A stretch of DNA of 64,000 nucleotides from Corydoras sp. C115 (GCA_019802505.1 JAFMOC010000309.1:313501-377500); one strand, 5' to 3'. Positions 54,310 through 56,390 are shown, counted from the stretch's first letter. The notes: generated from the sequence alone by a model not told the origin. A program made the numbers and translations.

Positions 54310-54510
54310 GAGAGCTGCGGCATGTCCGTGTGCAACGGCAAAATCTACATCCTGGGCGGCCGGGGCGAGAGTGGCGAGGCGTCCGATACGGTCATGTGCT
54401 ACGATCCAGCCACGGGGATCGTCACGGGCGTGGCGGCCATGCCTCGGCCCATCTCCTATCACGGCTGCGTCACCATCCACCGCTACAATGAGAAGTTCTA
54501 CCGCTCATGA
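8182..54510 (+). CDS. klhl24: Kelch-like protein 24 (CUL3 adaptor), six coding exons
   Basis: Join of 8182-9101, 20790-20974, 35973-36091, 43509-43697, 51463-51651 and 54310-54510: 1803 bases, 600 residues plus TGA. The N terminus MVLILGRRLNRED and the Kelch phrases FNLPYTECYDPVTGEW, GGPDDNTCSDK and AMPRPISYHGCVTIHRYNEK match vertebrate KLHL24 as I know it. Domains: BTB about residues 58-165, BACK about 166-270, six Kelch repeats about 310-600. KLHL24 recruits CUL3-RBX1 and promotes substrate ubiquitination; described partners are keratin 14 and the kainate receptor subunit GluK2 (KRIP6). The start has a good Kozak context (GCCATGG, purine at -3). All splice junctions are GT-AG and phases agree (2,1,0,0,0). 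The last residues (FYRS) differ from the mammalian end. Paralogue a or b cannot be decided. The introns are almost entirely repeats. Confidence 0.95.
9160..9250 (+). mobile_element. SINE-A 3' fragment
   Basis: Phrases GTGTGCCCGGTGATGGATTGG, CCCTGTCCTGGGCAG, CATGGGGAACC and TAGTAGAGGATTAAGCAGGA are the 3' half of SINE-A. The head is missing. Confidence 0.75.
9256..9335 (+). mobile_element. SINE-A head, split by a minisatellite
   Basis: Head GGCGGCACGGTGG, degenerate A box, and B box GGTTCGAATCC, running to GTGGAGTTTG. The next SINE block (GTGAATTGGCTGCTC and ATTGCCCC) resumes at 11656-11692, so the array at 9336-11655 sits within a SINE copy. Confidence 0.75.
9336..11655. repeat. Large intron 1 minisatellite (GTAACAGAGGAGTA family)
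   Basis: About 2.3 kb of AGGAGTAGACTGGGGTAAC and AGGAGTAACAG blocks in variable order, with TTTCAGAGGAGTA variants in the second half. Related arrays lie at 17086-18003 and 18795-19975. Long frames within are repeat artefacts. Confidence 0.95.
11760..11965 (+). repeat. Repeat D fragment
   Basis: Contains GAGTAACAGGATACCAGTTT and CCATATAGTGGCCAAATTAC, the two diagnostic blocks of this dispersed repeat, also seen at 13691, 19976, 22010, 50506 and 56880. It has no coding capacity and its class is unknown. Confidence 0.6.
11970..12660. mobile_element. Cluster of SINE-A pieces in opposite orientations
   Basis: 11970-12250 is reverse SINE-A (TCCTCTACTTGAG, GGGGCAATTTAAAG, GATTCGAACCGGGAT). 12290-12530 is a forward fragment (AGGTTCGAATCCCAATCTGG, CAGTCCAAAAACATGGATTC). 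A second forward head starts at 12518 (GAGCGGCATGGTGGCTTAG) and is cut at about 12655. This whole block is echoed in corrupted form at about 13990-14650. Confidence 0.8.
12661..12920. other. Intronic sequence with a short duplicated segment
   Basis: GTGCGGTTTCCGAGTCCCGC and the following GTTAGTTTT and CTGAGGAAC repeat the sequence near 11807-11860. No gene is visible. Confidence 0.5.
12921..13500 (+). mobile_element. Two consecutive SINE-A copies
   Basis: The first runs from GGCGGCACGGTCGCC (12921) through the B box (degenerate, TTTCGAATCC) to a GGATGGATGGAT tail at about 13237. The second begins inside the body (CCGGTTTCCTCCCACAG, 13265) and ends ATAATGGATGAAT near 13500, with a C14 run at 13449-13462. 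Confidence 0.85.
13501..13690. other. Intronic sequence with a G-rich run
   Basis: No coding signal. GGGGGTGGGGGTGGGGGTGAG at about 13618-13640 could form a G-quadruplex on the + strand. Confidence 0.4.
13691..13989 (+). repeat. Repeat D copy
   Basis: Shares AGTGATTTATTAACAATAA, CCTCGAGGGTCTTATTAC, and CGCTGAGTAACAGGATACC with the other copies. The CTAGTGGCCAAATTACAG block is missing here. Confidence 0.6.
13990..15005. other. Mosaic of SINE sequence and GGGGCGGAGTGAGAGA array
   Basis: Read through, this stretch follows the sequence at about 11970-13260 in order (SINE pieces, TTGTGTCCTG, GGATGGATGGATAGTGTG), but short words such as GAGGGGCGGAGTGAGAGA replace or interrupt it every few tens of bases. 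Those words are the unit of the array at 15405-17085. It looks like two sequences interleaved, either a consensus error or repeated conversion. No reading frame here should be trusted. Confidence 0.7.
15006..15404. other. Single-copy intronic stretch
   Basis: Not matched elsewhere in the window. Includes the TG run (15136-15169) and a mixed-composition block (GCTCGGGGGCTTTGGGGCTC, GTGTAAACACCGCTGCC). No splice-bounded exon is evident. Function unknown. Confidence 0.4.
15136..15169. repeat. (TG)n microsatellite
   Basis: Uninterrupted GT dinucleotide run of about 34 bases. Confidence 0.95.
15405..17085. repeat. GC-box-like minisatellite (GTGAGGGGCGGAGTGAGAGA)
   Basis: Unit of about 20-24 bases with variable (GA)n length. 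Clean at 15405-15590 and 16855-17085. Between them it is interleaved with words from the neighbouring GTAACAGGAGTACGCTGGG array and from unique intron sequence. Each unit carries GGGGCGG, a GC-box core. Open frames on the minus strand are artefacts. Confidence 0.9.
17086..18003. repeat. Minisatellite GGAGTACGCTGGGGTAACA
   Basis: About 45-50 units of 19-22 bases (GCTGGGGTAACAGGAGTACG, with AGAGGAGT variants and occasional GGGTTTCACAGG). Same sequence family as 9336-11655. Open minus-strand frames are repeat artefacts. Confidence 0.95.
18004..18212. other. Single-copy intron block
   Basis: Mixed-composition sequence (GAAACCCTCTTCACCTCCTG, AACAGGTTCCTCTAACG, CGCTATGGAAACAGTAAC). Words from it reappear out of context in the mosaic at 16400-16560, which is the main reason for suspecting that region. 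Confidence 0.45.
18213..18725. mobile_element. SINE-A pieces: head (+), copy (-), fragment (-)
   Basis: 18213-18335 is a forward head cut after GTGGGTTTCCTTCC. 18336-18600 is a reverse copy with a G16 run (18366-18381) ending GTGCCGCCC. 18655-18725 is a short reverse fragment (ATATGGGGCAATTTAGAAC). Confidence 0.8.
18795..19975. repeat. Minisatellite GGAGTATGCTGGGGTAACA with terminal inversion
   Basis: About 55 units of 19-22 bases, with larger repeats of about 260 bases (compare 19080-19290 with 19390-19600). The last 60 bases (about 19917-19975) are in inverted orientation (CCTGTTACCCCAGCGTACTC). It lies between GGATAC (18790s) and CGGTTTCTCC (19966), the two halves of a repeat D block. Confidence 0.93.
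19976..20040 (+). repeat. Repeat D fragment after the minisatellite
   Basis: TTTCTCCAACAATCAAAAAC and CCATCTAATGGCCAAATTAC continue the repeat D sequence that the array interrupts. Confidence 0.55.
20041..20365 (-). mobile_element. SINE-A copy
   Basis: Complete reverse copy from CCATCCATTATCTTCTGC to ACCGTGCCACCC, with a G18 tract (20079-20096) and an intact B box (GGATTCGAACCGGG). Confidence 0.88.
20421..20777 (+). mobile_element. SINE-A inserted at the exon 2 splice acceptor
   Basis: Full-length SINE-A (head CGACACGCTGGCTTAGTGG, B box, tail GATAATGAATGAATGAATG). It ends 12 bases before the acceptor AG. TTATTTTTAG (20411-20420) on the left and TTATTTTTGTAG (20778-20789) on the right look like target duplications, so the original splice acceptor itself was the target. 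Confidence 0.85.
20790..20974 (+). CDS. klhl24: klhl24 coding exon 2 (first Kelch repeat)
   Basis: Completes codon 307 and runs to the first base of codon 369. Contains EVIVVVGGCERVGGF and TECYDPVTGEWKSLAKLPEF, the GG and YDP...W features of a Kelch blade. Acceptor TTTTTGTAG, donor TCTG|GTAAGC. The acceptor has only five consecutive T residues, and everything further upstream is SINE. Confidence 0.95.
21087..21428 (+). mobile_element. SINE-A copy
   Basis: Full length from GCGGCACGGTGGCTTAGTGG to GATAATGAATGAAT, with intact A and B boxes. Confidence 0.9.
21437..21746 (+). mobile_element. SINE-A copy with internal deletion
   Basis: Head GGCGGCACAGTGGCTTAGTG, then a jump from TCTCCTCTCA to TATTCTCTCCGTGTCC, removing the B box. 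Body and tail follow (GATAAAGCGGAAGATCATGG). Confidence 0.85.
21770..21990 (-). mobile_element. SINE-A fragment
   Basis: Reverse body (CAGGCGCTGGGCAAATACACC through GGACTGTGGGAGGAAACC to AATCTGGATGGAG), head lost. Confidence 0.75.
22010..22260 (-). repeat. Repeat D copy, reverse
   Basis: Reverse of the copies at 50506 and 56880: CCTGTTACTCAGCG, AAGACACTCGAGGTTGTG, and CACCGTGATTTATTCACAAT. Confidence 0.6.
22339..22560 (-). mobile_element. hAT1 fragment, reverse
   Basis: Starts GGGGCTGCAACTAACGAT, the reversed 3' end of hAT1, then ATTAATCGATAAATCGG and the AGCGACTTAGAAATGAGAAC block. The other end is missing. Confidence 0.7.
22561..23090. other. Largely single-copy intronic stretch
   Basis: 22561-22610 (CCGGCCCGCGGGCCGGCACTT, GAGAACCCTG) resembles a hAT-type end. 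The remainder is mixed-composition DNA with open frames on both strands of about 100-127 codons that match no family I know and have no splice context. No gene called. Confidence 0.4.
23115..23233 (+). mobile_element. tRNA-derived SINE fragment
   Basis: CCTGAAGGTCTCCGGTTTGATTCC carries a B-box-like element, followed by GGCCTTGGGCAAGGCACCTA, common in fish SINE bodies. It is cut by the hAT1 copy that follows. Confidence 0.5.
23317..23715 (+). mobile_element. hAT2 element nested in hAT1
   Basis: Ends TAGGGGTGAGCTGC and GGCACCCCTA. Flanks GTTGCACG and GTCGCACG agree at 7 of 8 bases and match the corresponding hAT1 sequence. Confidence 0.85.
23787..24129 (-). mobile_element. SINE-A nested in hAT1
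   Basis: Full-length reverse copy. GTTACTTTATATT occurs on both sides (from about 23774 and from 24130), a 13-bp target duplication. Confidence 0.88.
24167..24513 (+). mobile_element. SINE-A nested in hAT1
   Basis: Full-length, 347 bp, with a perfect 13-bp target duplication ATCTTAAGCAGTG (24154-24166 and 24514-24526). This is the best-delimited SINE-A in the window. Confidence 0.93.
25372..26256 (+). CDS. LINE ORF1 protein (L1-type nucleic-acid chaperone)
   Basis: 294 residues, open from ATG to TAG. Residues about 30-145 have heptad-like spacing typical of a coiled coil (MAELKAEILASLKDDI, LRADMDSMKQTV, LQTIVHKLSKDVAGLQEKC). An RRM-like part follows with RRSNIRILNVPE, and a C-terminal domain contains the FFN-like phrase KIFIFPDYPPSVARAR and ending IRFGIFYPAKLRI. 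This is the layout of the Transposase_22/L1 ORF1p family, which trimerises, coats LINE RNA and aids target-primed reverse transcription. The frame is intact, in contrast to ORF2. Whether it is expressed is unknown; no promoter is recognisable. Confidence 0.85.
   Translation: MAKNLRQFTFTGKNIANRPTASGDTPPISKDKMAELKAEILASLKDDITTILRSELKSVLADEFAGMRSELRAVKEEVINNVAALRADMDSMKQTVTGMEHGLSTCSDDITALQTIVHKLSKDVAGLQEKCVDMEGRMRRSNIRILNVPESSGSSSPAAISKLLKEVLHLEKEVIVDRSHRSLQLRQEGGKPRAIVAKLHYYQDCVDILRRAREAGSLQFNGTKIFIFPDYPPSVARARSAFNDVKNILRGHKGIRFGIFYPAKLRITHNGTEKEFRDPAEAMAYVKANITQSG
26746..30568 (+). pseudogene. LINE ORF2 (endonuclease-reverse transcriptase), frameshifted
   Basis: The N-terminal AP-type endonuclease shows LVSWNVKSLN, FLQETHL, LNVYAPN and GGDMNCN, then in another frame RIDYIFLDKR and SDHAPMVMDL. 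Reverse transcriptase motifs: SGKSPGPDGFPSEFF, LLNVDCKLLAK, LSLDAEKAFDRVEW, GTRQGCPLSPLLF, YADDMLLY and FKYLGLWV. A C-terminal zinc-knuckle-like CERC...H....C (about 30168-30220) is present. Breaks: one extra base near 27345-27357 in the endonuclease; a shift just before a TAA at 29651-29653; and a compensating shift near 29725. All catalytic motifs I look for are present, but the protein cannot be made in one piece, so the copy is dead for retrotransposition in cis. Confidence 0.92.
30978..31190. other. Unassigned intron sequence
   Basis: Ends with ACCTGAATAAAACTGTGTTT, a polyadenylation-like motif just before the hAT2 insertion. It may be the end of an old LTR or a LINE, but no boundaries are visible. 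Confidence 0.35.
31191..31968 (+). mobile_element. hAT2 element with nested solo LTR
   Basis: Ends TAGGGGTGAGCTGC and ATACAGCCCTA, with a perfect 8-bp duplication TTTCTGTT (31183-31190 and 31969-31976). About 410 bases of foreign sequence (31349-31755) interrupt the middle. Confidence 0.9.
31349..31755 (-). mobile_element. Probable solo LTR
   Basis: Begins TGTCACAAATATCC, ends GTGATTGTTACA (TG...CA), and is flanked by a 5-bp duplication CATCC (31344-31348 and 31756-31760). On the minus strand an AATAAA lies at 31596-31591. No internal coding region remains. Solo LTRs form by recombination between the two LTRs of one element. Orientation is inferred from the poly(A) signal. Confidence 0.65.
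32782..34070 (-). mobile_element. hAT3 element nested in hAT1
   Basis: Ends CAGTGATTCTCAAATAG and TTGAGAATCACTG. Flanks CCCAAGAG and CACAAGAG agree at 7 of 8. It runs opposite to the copies at 1-962 and 52117-53030 and carries a single unit of the motif that is a minisatellite at 64-595. Confidence 0.85.
33518..33715 (+). mobile_element. SINE-B nested in hAT3
   Basis: Head GGGCGGGTTAGTTCAGTGG, B box GGTTCAAATCC, tail AAGCGTCCAATAAATGACC. The hAT3 copy at 52117-53030 has the empty site in reverse (CATTTTTGAACTGACTGAC), which fixes the insertion boundaries. Confidence 0.85.
34103..34610 (+). mobile_element. Probable solo LTR nested in hAT1
   Basis: Begins TGTCAGGTTGGGAGG, ends GAACGCTGACA (TG...CA) with a 5-bp duplication CTAAT (34098-34102 and 34611-34615). 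ATTAAA at 34516-34521 could be the poly(A) signal. Different from the LTR at 31349-31755. Confidence 0.65.
34742..34948 (+). mobile_element. SINE-B nested in hAT1
   Basis: A-box-like GGTAGCTCAGTGG, decayed B box (GGTTAAAATCC), body CCTCATTGCTCCAGGG-like and tail AAAAGCATCCAATAAATGACC. Confidence 0.8.
35605..35851 (-). mobile_element. hAT1 left-end fragment, reverse, with a LINE insertion
   Basis: Ends CGATTCGTTGTTGCAGCCCTA-like, the reverse of the hAT1 left end, with CTGAGTAACGCG and CGTGCGAC from the same region. Together with 32231-35600 it makes a structure with left-type hAT1 ends at both outer sides. Confidence 0.65.
35691..35812 (-). mobile_element. 122-bp 5'-truncated LINE insertion
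   Basis: Flanked by a perfect 15-bp duplication GTTCTATAGATTTTT (35676-35690 and 35813-35827). It begins with a T run followed by CCCACATTTTTTTATTGATG, i.e. a poly(A)-tailed 3' end with AATAAA on the minus strand. Element family not recognised. Confidence 0.65.
35973..36091 (+). CDS. klhl24: klhl24 coding exon 3 (Kelch)
   Basis: Completes codon 369 and ends in phase 0 after codon 408. Encodes GRINGRDVWMYNSQLNIW and RVASLNKGRWRHKMAVLLGK. Acceptor TGTTTCAG at 35972, donor AAAG|GTACAG. The acceptor pyrimidine tract is normal. Confidence 0.95.
36192..36635 (-). mobile_element. hAT2 element, reverse
   Basis: Begins TAGGGGTGTCTTCAACTAAGG and ends GCAGCTCACCCCTA. Flanks GTGTGGTT and GTATGGTT agree at 7 of 8. 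It starts about 100 bases after exon 3. It holds a longer interior (CATGAGTCTGCGGCTGTAAC) than the other copies. Confidence 0.85.
36640..38480 (+). mobile_element. SINE-A cluster, about six copies or fragments
   Basis: 36640-36780 fragment; 36783-37110 full copy; 37115-37310 3' part; 37313-37500 head; 37500-38140 rearranged fragments with repeated head phrases; 38163-38480 full copy (GGCTGCATGGTGGTTTAGTG to GATAATGGATGG). All forward. C-runs expand at the same place in several copies. Confidence 0.8.
38481..38985. other. Single-copy intron 3 stretch
   Basis: Mixed composition, no match to repeats in the window (TTCCTGTTTTGAACGAGTGAG, CCACCAGCTCTCCACATTG). No exon-like frame. A candidate for conserved non-coding sequence only by its survival among repeats. 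Confidence 0.35.
38986..41370. repeat. 13-bp-based minisatellite (GATTACAGATCAG)
   Basis: Basic 13-base units GATTACAGATCAG, GATTACAGACTGC and AGTTACAGGTCAG are combined into 39-base higher-order units, plus a longer variant containing ACGATTATGGAGCCCTGTTA. Units lack stop codons in three forward frames, so very long frames (to 423 codons) appear. These are artefacts. Confidence 0.95.
41371..41694. other. Intron 3 sequence without recognised feature
   Basis: Starts with a C12 run, then AT-rich DNA. No coding or repeat signal except a short SINE-like TTTGCCCCATATGG at about 41395. Confidence 0.4.
41695..42535. mobile_element. SINE-A cluster (one forward, two reverse)
   Basis: 41695-41960 forward, lacking the head; 41985-42190 reverse fragment; 42190-42530 reverse copy with a G14 run at about 42222-42235 and a CA microsatellite. 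Confidence 0.78.
42556..43339 (+). mobile_element. hAT1 copy with an embedded hAT2 half
   Basis: Ends TAGGGCTGCAACAAC and GTTGCAGCCCTA with a perfect 8-bp duplication GTATAGTC (42548-42555 and 43340-43347). 42796-42994 is the right half of a hAT2 (GCGCCATCTTGTGGTGAAAT to GACACCCCTA), replacing part of the hAT1 interior. Confidence 0.88.
43357..43475 (-). mobile_element. LINE 3'-UTR-like fragment next to exon 4
   Basis: AAACTCCCTGCTGTTGTTGG and GAAGCCTTGTGAGGACCG match the 3' region of the LINE at 43972-45050. It ends about 35 bases before the exon 4 acceptor. Confidence 0.55.
43509..43697 (+). CDS. klhl24: klhl24 coding exon 4 (Kelch)
   Basis: 63 codons, phase 0 at both ends (residues 409-471). 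Encodes VYAVGGYDGQSRLGSVECYD, RWTEVAPMKEAVSSPAVAGC and FVIGGGPDDNTCSDK. Acceptor CTTGGCAG at 43508, donor AAG|GTGAGC. Confidence 0.95.
43972..45050 (-). mobile_element. LINE 3' end with RT C-terminal remnant
   Basis: The minus-strand frame at 45124-44666 contains NLHWLPVKFRIEYKILL, TYKILHNQVPQFLSELI and AFSHKAPQLWNSLP, characteristic of the C-terminal part of fish L2-group LINE ORF2. Then a 3' UTR (GAGCGCTTTTCACAACAGTAC-like, with CAAAGCAGCTTTACAG). 5'-truncated at 45050, where it abuts a different LINE in opposite orientation. Confidence 0.75.
45051..46465 (+). mobile_element. LINE fragment (+), interrupted by a hAT2 composite
   Basis: 45051-45679 encodes RT C-terminal phrases (WLDSTLSFATHITKLQSKI, LFDYGDIIYKS, then after a shift CYKFIYKTLLGVSPPYLCNL and AARDWNSLQKSLK), ending near TGTTGTAAC. 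The 3' UTR resumes at 46293 (TGCAGTGATTTAGACAC) and ends TGCCTGGTTAAATAAAGG. A frameshift near 45371 breaks the frame. It belongs to a different LINE family from its minus-strand neighbour. Confidence 0.75.
45680..46292 (-). mobile_element. hAT2 composite carrying an inverted piece of the adjacent LINE
   Basis: The whole block is flanked by a perfect 8-bp duplication GTTGTAAC (45672-45679 and 46293-46300). It starts TAGGGGACACA, has 214 bases (45691-45904) that are the reverse complement of the LINE at 45051-45264, then a second TAGGGGTGTCTTC start at 45905 and an otherwise normal reverse hAT2 ending CTCACCCCTA. Confidence 0.82.
46654..47440 (+). mobile_element. hAT1 copy, right end missing
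   Basis: Starts TAGGGCTGTAACAACGAATC and follows the reference copy (ATAACGCTGGAAAATAATAG, CCACCTGAAACTCAACACTG, TTAGCGAATCAATAGCAGC). It loses similarity after about 47370 and has no right terminus. Confidence 0.75.
47492..48690 (+). mobile_element. SINE-A cluster, four related copies in tandem
   Basis: Heads or B boxes at 47492 (GGTTCGAATCC), 47815, 48105 and 48410, each followed by body sequence. They share a variant ATGGAATCAAGGTGAATTGAC and TGTATGTGTTTTTTT, so they probably arose by local duplication and not by four insertions. Confidence 0.78.
48780..49093 (-). mobile_element. SINE-A copy
   Basis: Reverse copy from TCTCCCGCTTTATCCTCTAT to CGCTGAGAGGAGAACG; the extreme head is lost. 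Confidence 0.87.
49094..49895. other. Long single-copy stretch of intron 4
   Basis: About 800 bases with no repeat match in the window and balanced composition (GCCCCGGCCGTAAAGTTGTG, GTCGTGACGCGAGCCCATC). No convincing exon. It is the largest repeat-free interval between klhl24 exons. Confidence 0.45.
49901..50505 (+). mobile_element. Two SINE-A copies, the second truncated
   Basis: 49901-50240 is full length. 50258-50505 begins GGCGGCACGGTGGCTTAGTG and stops at CTGGGTGTATCTGCCCAGC, where repeat D begins. Confidence 0.88.
50506..50800 (+). repeat. Repeat D copy
   Basis: GTGTCGTTACGTCTC, CGTGATTTATTCACAATAAT, ACACAACCTCGATGTGTC, GAGTATCAGGATACTGG and CCATCTAGTGGCCAAATTAC in order. It shows the most complete single copy of the repeat. 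Confidence 0.65.
50915..51420 (+). mobile_element. Two SINE-A fragments upstream of exon 5
   Basis: 50915-51125 lacks the head. 51140-51420 has the B-box region (TGTTCGAATCC), the body variant seen at 47492-48690 and a T32-type run around 51337-51370, ending GATAATGGATGTATGGATG, about 40 bases before the acceptor. Confidence 0.8.
51463..51651 (+). CDS. klhl24: klhl24 coding exon 5 (Kelch)
   Basis: 63 codons, phase 0 (residues 472-534). Encodes VQCYDPESDVWLLRANIPIA, KRCITAVSLNNLIYVSGGLT and YCYDPLEDYWMHV. Acceptor GTCTCGTTTCAG at 51462, donor CAG|GTAACA. Confidence 0.95.
51652..52010. other. Intron 5 sequence without gene
   Basis: C-rich start, then CTAAAGCCTCATTTATACTC and TACATCCATTAGAGGGCAG, typical of a short DNA-transposon derivative, but I see no matching pair of ends. 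Confidence 0.4.
52011..53650 (-). mobile_element. L2/Rex1-like LINE 3' end, split by hAT3
   Basis: Minus-strand translation gives PLYINGECVEQVESFRFLGV, then the phrase corresponding to TIESLLTYAVSVWHSTCTEA and RRRLQRV, a common fish LINE RT C-terminus. The 3' UTR ends at about 52016 with AATAAAGGCTTTCTATTTC repeats (minus strand). The segment 52117-53030 is a later hAT3 insertion. Several frame breaks. Confidence 0.75.
52117..53030 (+). mobile_element. hAT3 element inside the LINE
   Basis: Ends CAGTGATTCTCAATTATA and CTATTTGAGAAGCACTG with a perfect 8-bp duplication CATTATAT (52109-52116 and 53031-53038). Non-autonomous. Two long C-runs (52150-52183, 52230-52245). A single GTGATTGGGG..AATGTCTTTAA unit at about 52703-52730. 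Confidence 0.9.
53640..54010 (+). repeat. Direct repeat A, upstream of the last exon
   Basis: A short GCGGTTAATC array (five units), then TTAATATGCAAATGAGGATC, TTGTCATTTAATTG, a SINE-A head variant (GGCGCCTTGGTATGTTCTCC) and body to GGTGGCATGT. The same order recurs at 54640-55438. Confidence 0.9.
54011..54248. other. Unassigned sequence before exon 6
   Basis: Mixed composition (CCACCTTGTTCGTCGGAAG, CACTGCCCCCCACGGTGTCC). No family recognised. Overlapping open frames here have no support. Confidence 0.35.
54249..54306. repeat. (TG)29 at the exon 6 splice acceptor
   Basis: An uninterrupted run of 29 TG dinucleotides ending one base before the AG at 54308-54309. It occupies the place of the polypyrimidine tract of klhl24 intron 5. 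Confidence 0.95.
54310..54510 (+). CDS. klhl24: klhl24 coding exon 6 (last Kelch repeat and stop)
   Basis: Residues 535-600 and TGA at 54508-54510. Encodes ESCGMSVCNGKIYILGGRGE, DTVMCYDPATGIVTGVAAMP and YHGCVTIHRYNEK, completing the Kelch propeller. The exon lies between direct repeats A and B. Confidence 0.95.
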   Translation, partial: ESCGMSVCNGKIYILGGRGESGEASDTVMCYDPATGIVTGVAAMPRPISYHGCVTIHRYNEKFYRS

Positions 54511-54639
54511 GCCCCCGATGTGCACCGCAATACCTCACTGCTCACCCCCCCCCCCCCCCCCCCCCCCCCGAAACCCCGACACCCCGAGACCCTGCGCTGA
54601 GCCGCGGGGCGGCGGTGCGACGGTGACGCTCAACTCATC
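54511..54639 (+). other. klhl24: Start of klhl24 3' UTR with long C-run
   Basis: A C-run of about 23 bases (54546-54569) and GC-rich sequence follow the stop codon. No AATAAA lies nearby. The transcript presumably continues through the array that follows, but the poly(A) site is unknown. AATAAA occurs much further on (57044, 63617). Confidence 0.5.
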
Positions 54640-55165
54640 ACGCGGTTAATCACGCACGGTTAATCCCACGGTTAATCACGCTGTTAATCCCGCGGTTAAT
54701 CCCGCGGTTAATCACGCGGTTAATCACACGGTTAATCCCGCGGTTAATCCCGCGGTTAATCCCGCGGTTAATCACGCGGTTAATCCCGCGGTTAATCCCG
54801 CGGTTAATCCCGCGGTTAATCCCGCGGTTAATCTCGCGGTTAATCCCGCGGTTAATCACGCGGTTAATCACGCGGTTAATCACGCGGTTAATCCCGCGGT
54901 TAATCCCGCGGTTAATCACGCGGTTAATCCCGCGGTTAATCCCGCGGTTAATCACGCGGTTAATCACGCGGTTAATCACGCGGTTAATCCCGCGGTTAAT
55001 CCCGCGGTTAATCCCGCGGTTAATCCCGCGGTTAATCCCGCGGTTAATCACGCGGTTAATCCCGCGGTTAATCGCGCGGTTAATCGCGCTCCCGCGGTTA
55101 ATCCCGCGGTTAATCACGCGGTTAATCACGCGGTTAATCACACGGTTAATCACGCGGTTAATATG
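54640..55165. repeat. 12-bp minisatellite (CGCGGTTAATCC), about 43 units
   Basis: Very regular 12-base units with C/A at one position (CCGCGGTTAATC / CACGCGGTTAAT). Begins about 130 bases after the klhl24 stop. The minus-strand frame of 180 codons is an artefact of period 12. Confidence 0.97.
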
Positions 55166-55438
55166 CAAATGAGGATCTGTCCTAACTGACACGGCTTTTT
55201 ATTTTGTCATTTAATTGTTTCATTTTATTCAAGACGTGGCGCCTTGGTATGTTCTCCTGGCAGCGCTAGGGATCCCGGTTCGAATCCCGATCTGGGTGGA
55301 GCGTCCATGTCGTCCCCGTGTCCATGTGGAGTTTTTCTGGGTTCTCCGGTTTCCTCTCACAGTCCAAAAACGTGGATTTAAGTTTGGTTGGCTGCTCTTC
55401 AATTGCCCCCACCTAAATTGTCTTCAGGGTGGCATGTT
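55154..55438 (+). repeat. Direct repeat B, downstream of the last exon
   Basis: Near-identical to 53695-54010 (ATATGCAAATGAGGATCTG through GTGGCATGT) apart from loss of about 30 bases between CGGCTTT and TTATTTTG, with CTTT microhomology. Confidence 0.9.
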
Positions 55439-56135
55439 CTCCTCTCAGCACTGGGAATCCCGGTTCGAATCCCGATCTGGGTGTCCATGTTCTCCCCGTG
55501 TCCGTGGGGGTTTGCTTCCACTGTCCAAAAATGTTGATTCAAGGTGAATTGGCTGCTCGCAAATTGCCCCTATTTAAAGAGTCTTGGGTGGTGTGGTGGT
55601 TAGCATGTTCTCCTCAGCACTGGGGATCCCGGTTCGAATCCCGATCTGGGTGGAGTGTCCATGTTCTACCCATGTCCCTGTGGGTTTGCTTCCAAAGCCC
55701 AAAAATGTTGATTCAAGGTAAATTGGCTGCTCGCAAATTGCCCCTATTTAAATTGTCCATGGTGGTGTGGTGGTTAGCATGTTCTCCTCAGAGCTAGGAA
55801 TCCAGGTTCGAATCCCGATCTGGGTGGAGTGTCCGTGTGGGTTTGCTTCCAAAATCCAAAAATGTTATTTCACGGTGAATTGGCTGCTCTAAAATTGCCC
55901 CTTTTTAAATTGTCCATGGTGGTGTGGTGGTTAGTATGTTCTCCTCAGCACTGGGAATCCAGGTTCGAATCCCGATCTGGGTGGAGTGTCCATGTTCTCC
56001 CCATGTCCCTGTGGGTTTGCTTCCACTGTCCAAAAATGTTGATTCAAGGTGAATTGGCTGCTCTAAAATTGCCCCTATTTAAATTGTCTATGGTGGTGTG
56101 GTGGTTAGCATGTTCTCCTCAGTGCTGGGAATCAC
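55430..56135 (+). repeat. Tandemly amplified SINE-A head units
   Basis: About four to five units of roughly 160-175 bases, each GGTGTGGTGGTTAGCATGTT, CTCCTCAGCACTGGGAATCC, B box GGTTCGAATCC, GGTTTGCTTCCA and TTGCCCCTATTTAAATTGTC. No TGAA tails occur between units, so this is tandem duplication, not repeated insertion. Confidence 0.85.
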
Positions 56136-56199
56136 TGAAGAGAACATGAATCTGGGTGGAGTGTCTCTGTTCTCCCGTGTCCATGTGCAGTGGCTGCTC

Positions 56200-56390
56200 T
56201 TAATTTGCCTCATCCCACATCCAGGGGAGAACATTTTGGGTGCTGGGCAGATGCACAAGGTGCCAATCTATCATTTGGCACACTCACACACCGACACAAT
56301 ATCTATATGGGGCAATTTAGAGCATTCAATTTATCTTGAACCCATGTTCTTGGACTGTGGGAGGAAAGAAACCCACTCGGACCCGTTTGT
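56200..56390 (-). mobile_element. SINE-A fragment
   Basis: Reverse body (CATCCAGGGGAGAACATTTTG, ATATGGGGCAATTTAGAGC, GGACTGTGGGAGGAAAG). Confidence 0.7.

Noticed and set aside
8182..54510. klhl24 as a retrocopy or pseudogene
   Set aside because: Six exons with GT-AG introns and correct phases give 600 uninterrupted codons.
54650..55192. 180-codon frame of NRGI/NRVI repeats
   Set aside because: Period 12 is a multiple of 3 and the unit lacks a stop; it is the minisatellite after klhl24.
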